A DNA stretch of 64,000 bases. Source: Bremerella sp. P1 (lineage in GTDB: Bacteria; Planctomycetota; Planctomycetia; Pirellulales; Pirellulaceae). This document shows, piece by piece, positions 52,392 to 61,241 of the stretch. Each line of letters begins with the position of its first letter. Position 1 is the stretch's first letter. Under the pieces are notes generated by a model that was not told where the DNA came from, searched no databases, and saw nothing but the letters and a program-made list of their open reading frames with translations. The translations under genes were made by a program, and so were the position numbers. Where the stretch lies: the NCBI RefSeq assembly GCF_028748185.1, contig NZ_CP118164.1, positions 992,001-1,056,000 of the forward strand. The letters are read 5' to 3'.

Positions 52392-52528
52392 CGGGACCTT
52401 CTCCGAGGAAACAACGCATCAGTGCGGAAAACAAGGTCCTAAAAGATAGGTCACCCCTGACGCGTTTCAAATCGTCAGAACCCGGATAACCGGACCTTGC
52501 CGAAAGCGTCCCGAGCCAAGTGAGCCGC

Positions 52529-53134
52529 TTACAGCCAGCCCATGGGATAAGTGCGATCGAAGGCCTGCTCGACGAAGGTACGGATATCTTGGTCCGAAGG
52601 CATGCCGGACGGCCCGTCGTTTGGACCATCACCACTTACCATATCCCGAATCTCAGCCATCTTTTCACTGCGGTCGTAGTCTCCGACCAAGATGCCGTTT
52701 TCAAAGACCAGTTCCCGCACCTTTTCATACTTCCAGGCCGGATGAAATCCCATGTGAACGTACAGCTCTTGGATAAAATCCTTAGCCAGCAAGAGCCCGC
52801 CGGAGTACTCCAGGTGAAAGTGGATCTTCTCGTAGTGATTGTTAAACCAGTCGTGCTGCTTCTGCGCATCCGTGGGCACAACGTCATTGATCGCCGGTCC
52901 CTGAAGCCGCTGGTAGTCTTTCCCCTCTTCATACAGATTGACGTGTAGATTGATCACGGCCAAGTGCCGATCGACCAAGCCGTATTCCACACAGTACCCT
53001 CGCCAGCACGCCGAGCACGTGCCGACCGGTTTCAACTCCAAAACGGCCGGGTCAAACAATTCCCCTTCGCTGATTCCCGCGACGTTGTAGGACTCGTCCT
53101 GGTATTGGAAATGATCGTTGATTTGGGCTGTCAT
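52529..53134 (-). CDS. Hypothetical protein
   Basis: This 201-residue protein has a GAGG site before the ATG at 53134. It reads MTAQINDHFQYQDESYNVAG, then GTCSACWRGYCVEYG with three cysteines, KQHDWFNNHYEKIHFHLEYSG with several histidines, and AFDRTYPMGWL at the end. The Cys/His content could bind a metal. No signal peptide or membrane segment. It lies 31 bp before the DinB-like gene stop, on the same strand, so the two are probably co-transcribed. Family not recognised. Confidence 0.6.
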   Translation of the reverse strand: MTAQINDHFQYQDESYNVAGISEGELFDPAVLELKPVGTCSACWRGYCVEYGLVDRHLAVINLHVNLYEEGKDYQRLQGPAINDVVPTDAQKQHDWFNNHYEKIHFHLEYSGGLLLAKDFIQELYVHMGFHPAWKYEKVRELVFENGILVGDYDRSEKMAEIRDMVSGDGPNDGPSGMPSDQDIRTFVEQAFDRTYPMGWL

Positions 53135-53165
53135 GAGGGTGCCTCGCTTCCGGAAGACTAACTAG

Positions 53166-53681
53166 TCAGGACTGCCATCCACTGCCAAACCAGGGCGTAT
53201 GAATTTGATAGTCCATCCGCAGCCGCATGATCAGTTGGGCCGCGTGGTGTTGTATATGACGCACGTTGTAAACATGAAGTTCGGCCCGGCTGAATGTCTT
53301 GGGAGGAAAGTTGCACGGGGCCGCCAGGTCATCGGCCGATTCTGCAGCCAGCGTTTCCTTCGCTTTCCTTCGGCAATACTGCAGATAGTCGTCAAGCGAC
53401 TCTTTGGTGTACCGCTGCACCTGACGACGCGGCTCCATCTCTTCATAGTCGGCAAAGAAATCAGCACGCTGCTGGTGGTAGGCCTGCTGCTTGAAGTCGT
53501 CCGGGGTCTTCCCCAGGTAGTAATCGGTGAAGAACAGCGTGTGAAAGACGGCCTGATCGAAGGTCAGGTTGACCACTTTCCCCTGCCAGGCAGCTTCGGG
53601 GCTCTGAACGATGCAGTGATTCAACGTGCATAACGATGCTTCGTACTGCTGCAGGATCACGTCATTCCACAGATCGGCCAT
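53166..53681 (-). CDS. DinB-family protein
   Basis: This 171-residue protein looks like a DinB/YfiT four-helix-bundle protein: residues near 45-60 have FDQAVFHTLFFTDYYLG, and the C-terminal helix has NVRHIQHHAAQLIMRLR, which together give the three histidines that bind a metal in the family. DinB-like proteins often act in thiol-dependent reactions or stress. The substrate is unknown. It is first in a likely two-gene unit with the hypothetical at 52529. Confidence 0.7.
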   Translation of the reverse strand: MADLWNDVILQQYEASLCTLNHCIVQSPEAAWQGKVVNLTFDQAVFHTLFFTDYYLGKTPDDFKQQAYHQQRADFFADYEEMEPRRQVQRYTKESLDDYLQYCRRKAKETLAAESADDLAAPCNFPPKTFSRAELHVYNVRHIQHHAAQLIMRLRMDYQIHTPWFGSGWQS

Positions 53682-54178
53682 ACCCTTTTCCCTGTCGATA
53701 AAGTCGTGTCAGCTAACCACTTGGCACATCCTAGCACCTTCCGGAATATCCGCCCAGAATTGGGTCTGAATTGCCCCTTTCTGGTGATTGGTCGCGGAAA
53801 CCCGCCTATTCTTTAGTGCGCTTAGCGAGTATAGTTATGCCAAACAAGGTGTGAGACTTAGCGGCATTCGTGCCGTTCAAGTTCATTCGATTCGATAAAA
53901 AGCGGTCACCTGGACCGAGATGCGGCAAACCAATTGCCATCTCACTTGCTCCTCCCAGGTTGCTCGTTCTCTCGACCGCGACTGATTATCTTGCCCCTTA
54001 CGGCCACTCCACGCAACAAAACTATCTGCGTGATGATTACCTTGCCGCGTAAGGCAAAACCAGCTGGCCGACAATTTGGCATCGCCCCGCAAACCAATGG
54101 GGCAGACAGTTCGCGCGTCCAGGTCGAGAGGACTCTCTACCGATGGTCTGCGAACGTCCTCCGAAAGCATTGATTGAT
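53682..54178. other. Long spacer and probable leader of the RNA helicase gene
   Basis: This is a 497-bp gap between the divergent DinB-like and helicase genes. A TATAGT (53830-53835) could be a -10 for the plus-strand gene, which would leave a leader of about 340 nt. A small hairpin TTGCC/GGCAA is at 54042-54057. Cold-regulated helicase genes commonly have long leaders, which is only suggestive here. Confidence 0.35.
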
Positions 54179-55687
54179 ATGAAGTTTACTGACGTCGCGC
54201 TAGCCGAACCGTTTCAGCGTGCTTTGAAGAAGCTGAAATACGAAACGGCCTCGCCGATTCAAGCGGAAGCAATTCCCGTCATCATGGACGGTAAAGACCT
54301 GATTGGCTGTGCCCAAACCGGCACCGGCAAGACGGCCGCATTTGCGCTTCCGATGCTCAACCGCCTGCTCGAATCGCTTCCTCCCCGCGAGAAGCAAACC
54401 GAACGTGTTCGCGGTAAGCGAGTTCCTCACAACAAGTTCCAAGGTCCACCTCGTCCGATCCGTGGCTTGGTTCTGGCTCCCACGCGCGAACTGGCTGCCC
54501 AGATCGGCGAGAGCCTGAAGAAGTACGGCGGGGCAACCGCATTGAAGCACACCGTCGTATTCGGCGGCGTTTCGCAGAACCCTCAGGTACGTGACCTTCG
54601 TTGGGGTGTCGACACCCTCGTTGCTACCCCGGGCCGTCTGCTCGACCTGATGAACCAGGGACACATCAACCTGTCGCAGCTGGAAATCCTTTGCTTCGAC
54701 GAAGCCGACCAAATGTTGGACATGGGCTTTTTGCCGGCACTCAAGAAGATTGTTGCGGCTTGCCCTGATCAGCGTCAAACGGTGATGTTCTCGGCGACCA
54801 TGCCACCCGAGATCCGCGAGTTGGCCGAGAAGTGGCTGAGCAATCCGGTCTCTGTTCAGGTTGCCCCCGTGGCGGCTCCGGCCGAACGTATTTCGCAGTC
54901 GGTCCACTTCGTTGACAAGCGACGGAAGGCCGCCCTGCTCTCGCGTTACCTGCAAGATACGCCGCGCAGCCGAACGTTGGTCTTCGTGCGTACGAAGCAC
55001 GACTGCGACAAGATCGTTCGCTTGCTGGAGAAGGACGGCCTGCGTGCCGCTGCCATCCATAGCAACAAGAGCCAAAGCGTCCGCAGCCGCACGCTGGCTC
55101 AGTTCAAAAGCAACCGACCGCCCGTGCTGATCGCGACCGATATCGCCGCACGCGGCTTGGACGTGAACGACGTTTCGCACGTGGTGAACTTCGACCTGCC
55201 GGAAACTCCGGAAACGTACGTCCACCGAATCGGTCGTACTGCCCGAGCCGGTGCCGAAGGGGTTGCCGTTTCGTTTTGTGCTGGGGGCGAACGCCGTCTG
55301 CTCAAGCAGATCGAACGCCTGACCCGTATCTCGATTCCGATCGAAGCGACCATCGAAGGCTTCGAAACGAGCGACCCGATCGTGCATGACGAACCTCGCC
55401 GAGGTGGCTCGCGTGGTCGTGGCCCTCGTAGCGGCGGTCCTCGTGGCAATGGTGGTTCCAATGGTGGCCCACGCAAGTTCGGCAGCAAGCCAGGCAAGAA
55501 GCCACGTCGTTTTGGCTCGAAGGCCAAGTCGGACAACCAAGGCGGCGACGATCGCCCAAGCGATAAGAAGCCAGCCGCGGCAGGTCCCTTCGGCAACAAG
55601 AAGAAGCCCAAACGCATCGGCGGCAAGCCAGCGACCGGCTTCGGCCAGAAGCAAAAGCGTCGCCGTCCGGCGAGTGCCAAAGGCTAA
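54179..55687 (+). CDS. DEAD-box ATP-dependent RNA helicase
   Basis: From ATG 54179 (MKFTDVALAEPFQRALKKLK) the protein has 502 residues. All DEAD-box motifs are present: the Q motif (SPIQAEAI), AQTGTGKTAAFALP (I), PTREL (Ia), TPGRLLD, DEAD in CFDEADQMLDMGF, FSATMP (III), and HRIGRTARAG (VI). The C-terminal 120 residues are Gly/Arg/Lys-rich (RRGGSRGRGPRSGG, and KKKPKRIGGKP), typical for RNA binding in RhlE-like enzymes. It unwinds RNA in ribosome assembly or decay. A strong terminator follows 28 bp after the stop. Confidence 0.93.
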   Translation: MKFTDVALAEPFQRALKKLKYETASPIQAEAIPVIMDGKDLIGCAQTGTGKTAAFALPMLNRLLESLPPREKQTERVRGKRVPHNKFQGPPRPIRGLVLAPTRELAAQIGESLKKYGGATALKHTVVFGGVSQNPQVRDLRWGVDTLVATPGRLLDLMNQGHINLSQLEILCFDEADQMLDMGFLPALKKIVAACPDQRQTVMFSATMPPEIRELAEKWLSNPVSVQVAPVAAPAERISQSVHFVDKRRKAALLSRYLQDTPRSRTLVFVRTKHDCDKIVRLLEKDGLRAAAIHSNKSQSVRSRTLAQFKSNRPPVLIATDIAARGLDVNDVSHVVNFDLPETPETYVHRIGRTARAGAEGVAVSFCAGGERRLLKQIERLTRISIPIEATIEGFETSDPIVHDEPRRGGSRGRGPRSGGPRGNGGSNGGPRKFGSKPGKKPRRFGSKAKSDNQGGDDRPSDKKPAAAGPFGNKKKPKRIGGKPATGFGQKQKRRRPASAKG

Positions 55688-55715
55688 GCCGACGGGTTAG
55701 CGATAGAACAAATAG

Positions 55716-55758
55716 AAAACCGCCTGAGCGAGCAATCGCTGCAGGCGGTTTTTGTTTT
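55716..55758. terminator. Bidirectional Rho-independent terminator
   Basis: AAAACCGCCTGAGCGA pairs with TCGCT-G-CAGGCGGTTTT (one bulged G) around the tetraloop GCAA. T-rich sequence follows on the plus strand, and the arms begin with A-runs, so it can also serve the convergent gene at 55784. Confidence 0.92.
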
Positions 55759-55783
55759 TGACACGATGCGTGCGAAAGTCCGC

Positions 55784-57346
55784 TTAGTCGTTGAGCAGGT
55801 TGGAAAGCAGACCGCCGGTTCGCTTGATCTTGAACAGGGTGGTCGTGCCACTGAACTCGTGCGAGACAACGATCGCCGGTTCGGTGAATGGGCTGTCGCT
55901 ACGCGAGATGAAGTCGATCCCTTCTGGAGCAATGTCCGTCAGGTTCCGCGAGTACTCGACGAAGCTCGGGTTCAGCGGGTTGCTGATGTCGTACAGCATC
56001 ACGCCGCCAACGCGTTCCAGACCGATGAAGGCCCAAGTGCAACCCAGGTCGCTGCCAATATCGATCGCTTCCGGCTCCGGTCCCTTCGCGTCGCTGCGGT
56101 TGTCGAAGTTGTCGATGTCGCCATCGTCCGAGTTGAAGTAGTCAGGCACCTGAGCCGCCGTGATCTCTTCAAAGTCGCTACCGCTATCGTACAACTGCAC
56201 CGTTTGACCAAACGGAGACAGCAGCCACAGCGAGAATGAGCGAGCACCGAAGCTATAAAGCTCGTCGTAGTCGCCATCGTTGTCGATGTCACCCAGCGTG
56301 GTCGTGACGTCCAGGCGTCCCAGGTTTTCGTCTTCCTGCAGGAATTCGGCATCGGGGAAGGCATCTTCGTCCAACACCAGATCCTTGATGCGTTCTTCTT
56401 CCGAGAAGCCATCGTAGTCGCGGGCATCCCCTTCGTTGGCCGAAGCCACCACGGTGAAGCCGAGGAACTGGGTCGAAGCGATCGAATCCGGCATGTACAT
56501 CCCCTTGGTCGGCCAAGGCTGGATGTTGATCGCATCGTCTCTGTCCGAGGCGTCCATCGCGTTCTCAGGGAGCGAATGATCCTTGAAACCAAGCGGGTTG
56601 ATCGACAGAACGCGTTTAGCCGGAATGCTGATCACGGCAATCGCGTTGTTTTCCTGACAGCTGACATAGGCCGTTCGGGAGTTGGCCGAAACGGTAATGT
56701 ATTCCGGTTCGATATCTTGCGTGACCGAAGCACCTGGGCCGAAAATGCGAACGCCAGCGGCCTTCAGGGCCGCTTCGTCACCGTTGAACGACTCGAAGCC
56801 AGCCTCGAATACTTCCGGGTCCGAAGGATCGGTCACGTCGATGATCGAAACGGAACCAACCGGGTCGATCAGGTAGTCGTCATCCGGCTCCCCTTCGTTG
56901 GCAACCAGCACATACTTGCCGTTGGGTGTGAAGGTCACCATGTCTGGCAGGAAACCAGCTTCAGGCTCGGAATAGACCGAGTAATCTTCGGCGTCGACCA
57001 GAATGACTTTGCCTCGCACGCCGGTTTCTGCGGCAACGGCAATCGCAACGAGACCTTCATAGCAGGCAACACTATTCACCTTGCCTGCTTCAATTTGATA
57101 AAGCAATGTGCCGTCGGTCGCATCCAGGACGTCGACGGTTTCATCAACCGCGTTGGTCACAAACACTTTCTGAGTTTCCGCATCGTAAGAAGCGATCTCA
57201 CAAGCCGATTCTCCACCGGCAGCCGAATAACGCCAGGCTTCTTCCAGCGTGGGCGTGCCAAACAGAAAATCCAACGGGCCGGCTGCAGCCGAACTAGCCA
57301 ACACCAGCGATGCCAGAACGGCACTGCCAAAACAACGCAATTTCAT
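55784..57346 (-). CDS. Exported choice-of-anchor I-like beta-propeller protein
   Basis: From ATG 57346 the protein is 520 residues with a signal peptide (FGSAVLASLVLASSAAA). It resembles the choice-of-anchor I family, with a propeller of repeats such as KVFVTNAVDETVDVLDATDG, TPNGKYVLVANEGEPDDDYL, EPEYITVSANSRTAYVSCQE, VVASANEGDARDYDGFSEE and GDIDNDGDYDELYSFGARS. The calcium-like DxDxDG segment is visible in GDIDNDGDYD. The family is linked to surface anchoring and to alkaline-phosphatase-like proteins. Function unknown. It is divergent from the gene at 57586. Confidence 0.8.
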   Translation of the reverse strand: MKLRCFGSAVLASLVLASSAAAGPLDFLFGTPTLEEAWRYSAAGGESACEIASYDAETQKVFVTNAVDETVDVLDATDGTLLYQIEAGKVNSVACYEGLVAIAVAAETGVRGKVILVDAEDYSVYSEPEAGFLPDMVTFTPNGKYVLVANEGEPDDDYLIDPVGSVSIIDVTDPSDPEVFEAGFESFNGDEAALKAAGVRIFGPGASVTQDIEPEYITVSANSRTAYVSCQENNAIAVISIPAKRVLSINPLGFKDHSLPENAMDASDRDDAINIQPWPTKGMYMPDSIASTQFLGFTVVASANEGDARDYDGFSEEERIKDLVLDEDAFPDAEFLQEDENLGRLDVTTTLGDIDNDGDYDELYSFGARSFSLWLLSPFGQTVQLYDSGSDFEEITAAQVPDYFNSDDGDIDNFDNRSDAKGPEPEAIDIGSDLGCTWAFIGLERVGGVMLYDISNPLNPSFVEYSRNLTDIAPEGIDFISRSDSPFTEPAIVVSHEFSGTTTLFKIKRTGGLLSNLLND

Positions 57347-57439
57347 CCGAGGTGATCCTTCATCTTTGGGTGAGTCCAGAAAGACAATGAGTCGACAAGT
57401 GTGCCGAGCTTTTGTTGGCAGCAGATGAAGGGCAAATGA

Positions 57440-57459
57440 ATAACACAATTTCGTGTTAT
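57440..57459. promoter_or_regulatory. ATAACAC-N6-GTGTTAT dyad between divergent genes
   Basis: A perfect dyad with 7-bp arms lies 94 bp from one start codon and 126 bp from the other in a 239-bp divergent region. It may be a shared operator. Confidence 0.35.
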
Positions 57460-57585
57460 GCCCCGACGGAGTGCGTGCAAGAACGGTTCAACCCAGCAGC
57501 AAAGACAATTTGGTTCCGCAACTTGTTAAGCTTCGATAAAATAAACAAAGCTTGATTCACAGCCACGTACCAGGACGACCTTACC

Positions 57586-58611
57586 TTGTCCGAGACGCCT
57601 TATCTTCGTTTGGTTCAAGCCGCTTCGCAGATCGTGGTGGACGATAACTACCACGACCTGATCGATCGTCGCGACATGGCAGCACTGCGCCATCTGGTGG
57701 ATCAGAATCGCGAAGCACTTGCGCTTGCTCGGACGCACCTGGGACCCAGTTGCCAGATTAAGTTGGTGTACGAAGCCGACTTCTTTGCCAAGAGCTGTCC
57801 CAACATGCAGCATCTGCGGAACCTGTCGCGGGCATTCACCGCCGAGGGACATCTGGCCGGCTATGAACAGCGCTGGAACGATGTGGCTTCGATCGGACTC
57901 GACCTCTTGGAACTCGCCAGTGCGACCGGACGGGGCGGACTTCTGTGCGATCACATGGTCGGCTGGGCCATCAGCAGTTGCGGCATCGACTTGCTTCGGC
58001 GTTGGCGTACCCAGTATGACGAGGCGACGTTATCGCACCTACTGGTTCGTATTCCTGAAATCGAAGCAGGTCGAGACGACTGGGATGCGGTCCTGGAGCG
58101 CGATCAAGCGTGGGAAAAAATTGTTGAGTACCCGGAGGACGCGGTCGATGGATCGTCGTTCGAGCTTTCCGAAGAAGACAAGCATGACATGTCGGAAGAA
58201 GAGATCGCCGCCTATTACGAGGTGATCGATCAAATGCTGAACATGCCCGACGAAGAACGCACCGACATGAACCGCGACCTCGAGAACCGGGCCGTGGCCA
58301 GCTTGCGGCTGATGACCCTCGATACGGCAATCCGCGTGTTTCAAGCCATGACCGGTCGCTACCCGCAGCAGCTTGCCGAGTTGGTCCCAGGCGTCTTGGC
58401 AGAACTTCCCAGCGATCCATTCACCGGAAACGACTTCATCTATCGCCCCCAATGGAAAGGCATCTTTCATCGCTCGATCGAAAGCTTCCTGCTTTACAGC
58501 CCCGGTCCCAGCCAACAGGACCACGGCGGCAGTTTCGGCCCCTATCCGCTGGTCGCCGCAGGCCAGGCCGACTTGTGTTTAGATGAAGCCGACTATTGGT
58601 CGGAGGATTGA
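57586..58611 (+). CDS. Hypothetical protein with a pilin-like C-terminal segment
   Basis: The 341-residue product uses a TTG start with AGGACG upstream; the next in-frame ATG is 30 codons in. It is mostly helical (IGLDLLELASATGRG, LSHLLVRIPEIEAG). Near residues 275-335 it has GRYPQQLAELVPGVLAELPSDPFTGN and FLLYSPGPSQQDHGG, a segment reminiscent of the C-terminus of planctomycete type II secretion pseudopilin-associated proteins. No signal peptide is seen. Function unknown. The 3' end overlaps the end of the TPR lipoprotein gene on the other strand by 19 bp. Confidence 0.6.
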   Translation: MSETPYLRLVQAASQIVVDDNYHDLIDRRDMAALRHLVDQNREALALARTHLGPSCQIKLVYEADFFAKSCPNMQHLRNLSRAFTAEGHLAGYEQRWNDVASIGLDLLELASATGRGGLLCDHMVGWAISSCGIDLLRRWRTQYDEATLSHLLVRIPEIEAGRDDWDAVLERDQAWEKIVEYPEDAVDGSSFELSEEDKHDMSEEEIAAYYEVIDQMLNMPDEERTDMNRDLENRAVASLRLMTLDTAIRVFQAMTGRYPQQLAELVPGVLAELPSDPFTGNDFIYRPQWKGIFHRSIESFLLYSPGPSQQDHGGSFGPYPLVAAGQADLCLDEADYWSED

Positions 58612-59300
58612 TCCCCGTCGGTTGCCTCGGCTTTCGCTCCGTCCGGTGCTGGCGTCTCTTCCGCGATGGCCCTAAACGAGTCGATTCGTTCTTTGATCAA
58701 CTCGGGACGCTCGTAACCACGCACAATTGCCTTCTTGAGCTCGCGATCGGCGTCGTCGAAGCGGCCGACCGTGGCATAGGCAAATGCCAGGTTCGAGTGC
58801 GCGACAGCCAAGGAGTCGTCCAGCTCGACCCCCTTCTCCAGATGCACGACCGCTTTTTCGTACTCTTCCTGATGGATATAGAGCGCGCCCAGGCTGACGT
58901 GAAGCTCGGCGTACTCCGGCTCCAGTTCCAAAGCCTTGTTGTACATCTTTTCGGCTTCATCAAATTCACCGATCAGACGGCAGACGACACCCTTGTTGAC
59001 GTAAGCCATATGATTCTGGGGATCTTCCTTGATCGCCATATCGTGGTACTTGATCGACTCTTCGTACTCGTCCAGCTCGTTGTAGCAATTGCCGATCATC
59101 GTCAGCACTTCGCTTTTGTTGTAGTTAATCAGCGGCTTCTTCAGAGCATCTTGGAAATAGGGAATCGCTTCGGCGTAGTTCCCCTGGTCGTGATACAGGG
59201 CCCCTTCTTCGACCAGCGCGTCCCCGTTTTTCTCAACGTTGCAGCCAACAAGCATAAGGATCGCAACGAGACAAATCGCGGCGGGAGTGATTTTTGTCAT
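58593..59300 (-). CDS. TPR-repeat lipoprotein
   Basis: From ATG 59300 the protein is 235 residues with a lipoprotein signal (MTKITPAAICLVAILMLVGC, Cys20). Five or six tetratricopeptide repeats follow: GALYHDQGNYAEAIPYFQDAL, IGNCYNELDEYEESIKYHDM, KGVVCRLIGEFDEAEKMYNK, LGALYIHQEEYEKAVVHLEK and LAFAYATVGRFDDADRELKK. TPR proteins mediate protein-protein contacts. It is probably attached to a membrane and faces the periplasm. Partner unknown. A TTG at 59327 is a possible, but weaker, start. Confidence 0.85.
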   Translation of the reverse strand: MTKITPAAICLVAILMLVGCNVEKNGDALVEEGALYHDQGNYAEAIPYFQDALKKPLINYNKSEVLTMIGNCYNELDEYEESIKYHDMAIKEDPQNHMAYVNKGVVCRLIGEFDEAEKMYNKALELEPEYAELHVSLGALYIHQEEYEKAVVHLEKGVELDDSLAVAHSNLAFAYATVGRFDDADRELKKAIVRGYERPELIKERIDSFRAIAEETPAPDGAKAEATDGDQSSDQ

Positions 59301-59371
59301 GGCAATAGATCTAGCAGAAAGGAGCAAACGATCAGATTCGTTCTGTCGATTTTAGTCTTGTCGCCAGGAAT

Positions 59372-60628
59372 CTACCAGAACTTCCACCACGGCTTCTTTG
59401 CCGCTGGTCGCGAAGGCTTCGACATCTTGAAGACCATCTCGACCGCCTTGTCCATGGTTGCCTGCGATACGCCCCGCTCTGGAACAACACTCGGAAAGAG
59501 CCGCATGCCACTTAAGTCATCGGCATCGGCCCCCGATTCCAGGGCGTTGAGAATGGCATTCGACTCGGCATTGTACAGGGTTAGCGGTTGCCATTTCTCT
59601 TCCGGCATCGTCTCCCACAGCTTGGCGCCAATGGCCCGGGCCCGGGAGTAGGCTGGCAATCCCATCAAGGGAACATCCGTTTCGATCGTGCCGTCACGAC
59701 GTGCTCGGACGATGGTCGGCGAATACTGCACGCCGGTCTGCTCGAAGTAGAGACGCCCGAAGGCAATCGTCGAAAGAGACTCGACTTCATGGACCAGGTC
59801 GGCGTCGAACCCCTGCCGGACCATGACGTCCATCAACGAATCGATGTTGGGGTAATCGGTAAAGTGCTCGGCAAAAAACTGGATCGTGCGTTCCAACTCC
59901 TTGCGGCGCTGGACTTCGGCTGAGTTACGAGGAAACTCGAACACGGCAAATCGAGTCACGTAGCCGAAGTCAGGCCCTCGGACGCTGGCTGGCCAGTCAT
60001 CATCGCGATGGGCGACCTCGTGACCGTCGATTTCCAATTCACGCTTCCAGCCTTCGTCGCCATGCGAAAGAATGGTCGCTTTAACCAGGTGAACCCGTCG
60101 CGGAGCTGCGGACTCGGCCGCATAGCGAAACCATGGCTTGCTGTCGTCGAGCTTCTCGTGAATCGCATCGTCCTCGATACCGCGCGACAGCGATGGTCCG
60201 ACGTAGGCCCGTAGCCCCGGCAAGCCGTAGTCGCCGGGGGCATACCCTTTTGAGAAATCCCCTCCTTCAACGCCAGCCTGGCAGGTCATGCAAAGCGGCT
60301 GGTTATCGAGAAACGATTTGATCGGCCCGGCCACACAGGTAATCCACAATGCGGCGGCCTCGCGCAAGGCCTTTTCACGATCGTCCCCCATCCCCACCAC
60401 GCACGCATCGAGGACTTCATCGTCATAGTCATGTAGCGTGGCAAACACATGACAATGCGCCATCTCACGGCGGTCCTCTTCTCCATCGTAGATTTCACCC
60501 CTAAGGGTGATCCGTCCGTCGAATAGCTTGAGCTGGCCATCGAACAATTGCGTCCAGCCCCCCAGTTCGCCGTCGTGCGCGACGATCCCTTCCTCGATGT
60601 ACTCGAGTAGTTGGTGTTCTTCCGTCAC
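59372..60628 (-). CDS. Hypothetical protein, DUF6348-like
   Basis: The 418-residue protein uses a GTG start. The N-terminal half (residues about 10-210) has MAHCHVFATLHDYDDEVLDACVVG, then ALREAAALWITCVAGPIKSFL, and resembles the DUF6348 family, though that link is tentative. The C-terminal half (about 210-418) has RTIQFFAEHFTDYPNIDS and YNAESNAILNALESGADADD, and the protein ends with KKPWWKFW. No signal peptide is seen. The role is unknown. Confidence 0.6.
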   Translation of the reverse strand: MTEEHQLLEYIEEGIVAHDGELGGWTQLFDGQLKLFDGRITLRGEIYDGEEDRREMAHCHVFATLHDYDDEVLDACVVGMGDDREKALREAAALWITCVAGPIKSFLDNQPLCMTCQAGVEGGDFSKGYAPGDYGLPGLRAYVGPSLSRGIEDDAIHEKLDDSKPWFRYAAESAAPRRVHLVKATILSHGDEGWKRELEIDGHEVAHRDDDWPASVRGPDFGYVTRFAVFEFPRNSAEVQRRKELERTIQFFAEHFTDYPNIDSLMDVMVRQGFDADLVHEVESLSTIAFGRLYFEQTGVQYSPTIVRARRDGTIETDVPLMGLPAYSRARAIGAKLWETMPEEKWQPLTLYNAESNAILNALESGADADDLSGMRLFPSVVPERGVSQATMDKAVEMVFKMSKPSRPAAKKPWWKFW

Positions 60629-60662
60629 GGTTGAAATTATCCCAGCATACTAATGAAACAAT

Positions 60663-61205
60663 TCACTCGATCGAAATTTGATTTACCACACCGGCAGCTT
60701 CCAACGCATCCACCTCATCACCAATTTCGTCGTAGTAGTCGGCAAGCACGATGTGTGCGTTCCTGGCTCGCCATGCTTGAAACGTATTTTCAATCTCAGG
60801 ACGATCTAACCAGCTAGCCGCTTCACGAATCAGCAATTGGTTAGGGATATGTCGTTTCGCGTTTAGCATTTCTGTAGCCGCTGCCAAACTGAAATACTGG
60901 CATGCTAGGACGAACGCCAATGCAACACTACGACTTTGACCCGCTCGGCACGTCACTAGGACGCATTCACGATCCTTGGCGAATGCAATGGCTTGGTCGA
61001 TATGTTCCGATGTAACGTGCTGCTGTCTTTGAATCGGACGCTCAATATCATCAAACCGAAGTACTACATAGTCTTGAGCATGCTCCTCGACAAACGGGTT
61101 TAAATCCGATTCGCCACCCAACACAACAATCACATCCCAACGACCAGATTCCCGGCGCAGCAGGTCAGAAGCAGCCAAGTAACTTGCGGCGAGGATTTCT
61201 TTCAA
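60663..61205 (-). CDS. Dual-specificity phosphatase-like protein
   Basis: This 180-residue protein uses a TTG start with AAGGG about 9 nt upstream. It contains the phosphatase P-loop in VLVTCRAGQSRSVALAFVLA (Cys-x5-Arg). The residue before the cysteine is Thr, where His is usual. An upstream VVLRFDDIERP could place the general-acid Asp. This is a tyrosine or dual-specificity phosphatase fold, perhaps acting on protein or on a small phosphate ester. The neighbours are also uncharacterised. Function unknown. Confidence 0.7.
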   Translation of the reverse strand: MKEILAASYLAASDLLRRESGRWDVIVVLGGESDLNPFVEEHAQDYVVLRFDDIERPIQRQQHVTSEHIDQAIAFAKDRECVLVTCRAGQSRSVALAFVLACQYFSLAAATEMLNAKRHIPNQLLIREAASWLDRPEIENTFQAWRARNAHIVLADYYDEIGDEVDALEAAGVVNQISIE

Positions 61206-61241
61206 TCGTTGATTCCCTTTCAGGTGATTCCAATGCGGCCG

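Noticed and set aside
54200-55654. A 484-residue minus-strand reading frame opposite the DEAD-box helicase
   Set aside because: Shadow of the helicase gene; no recognisable domain.
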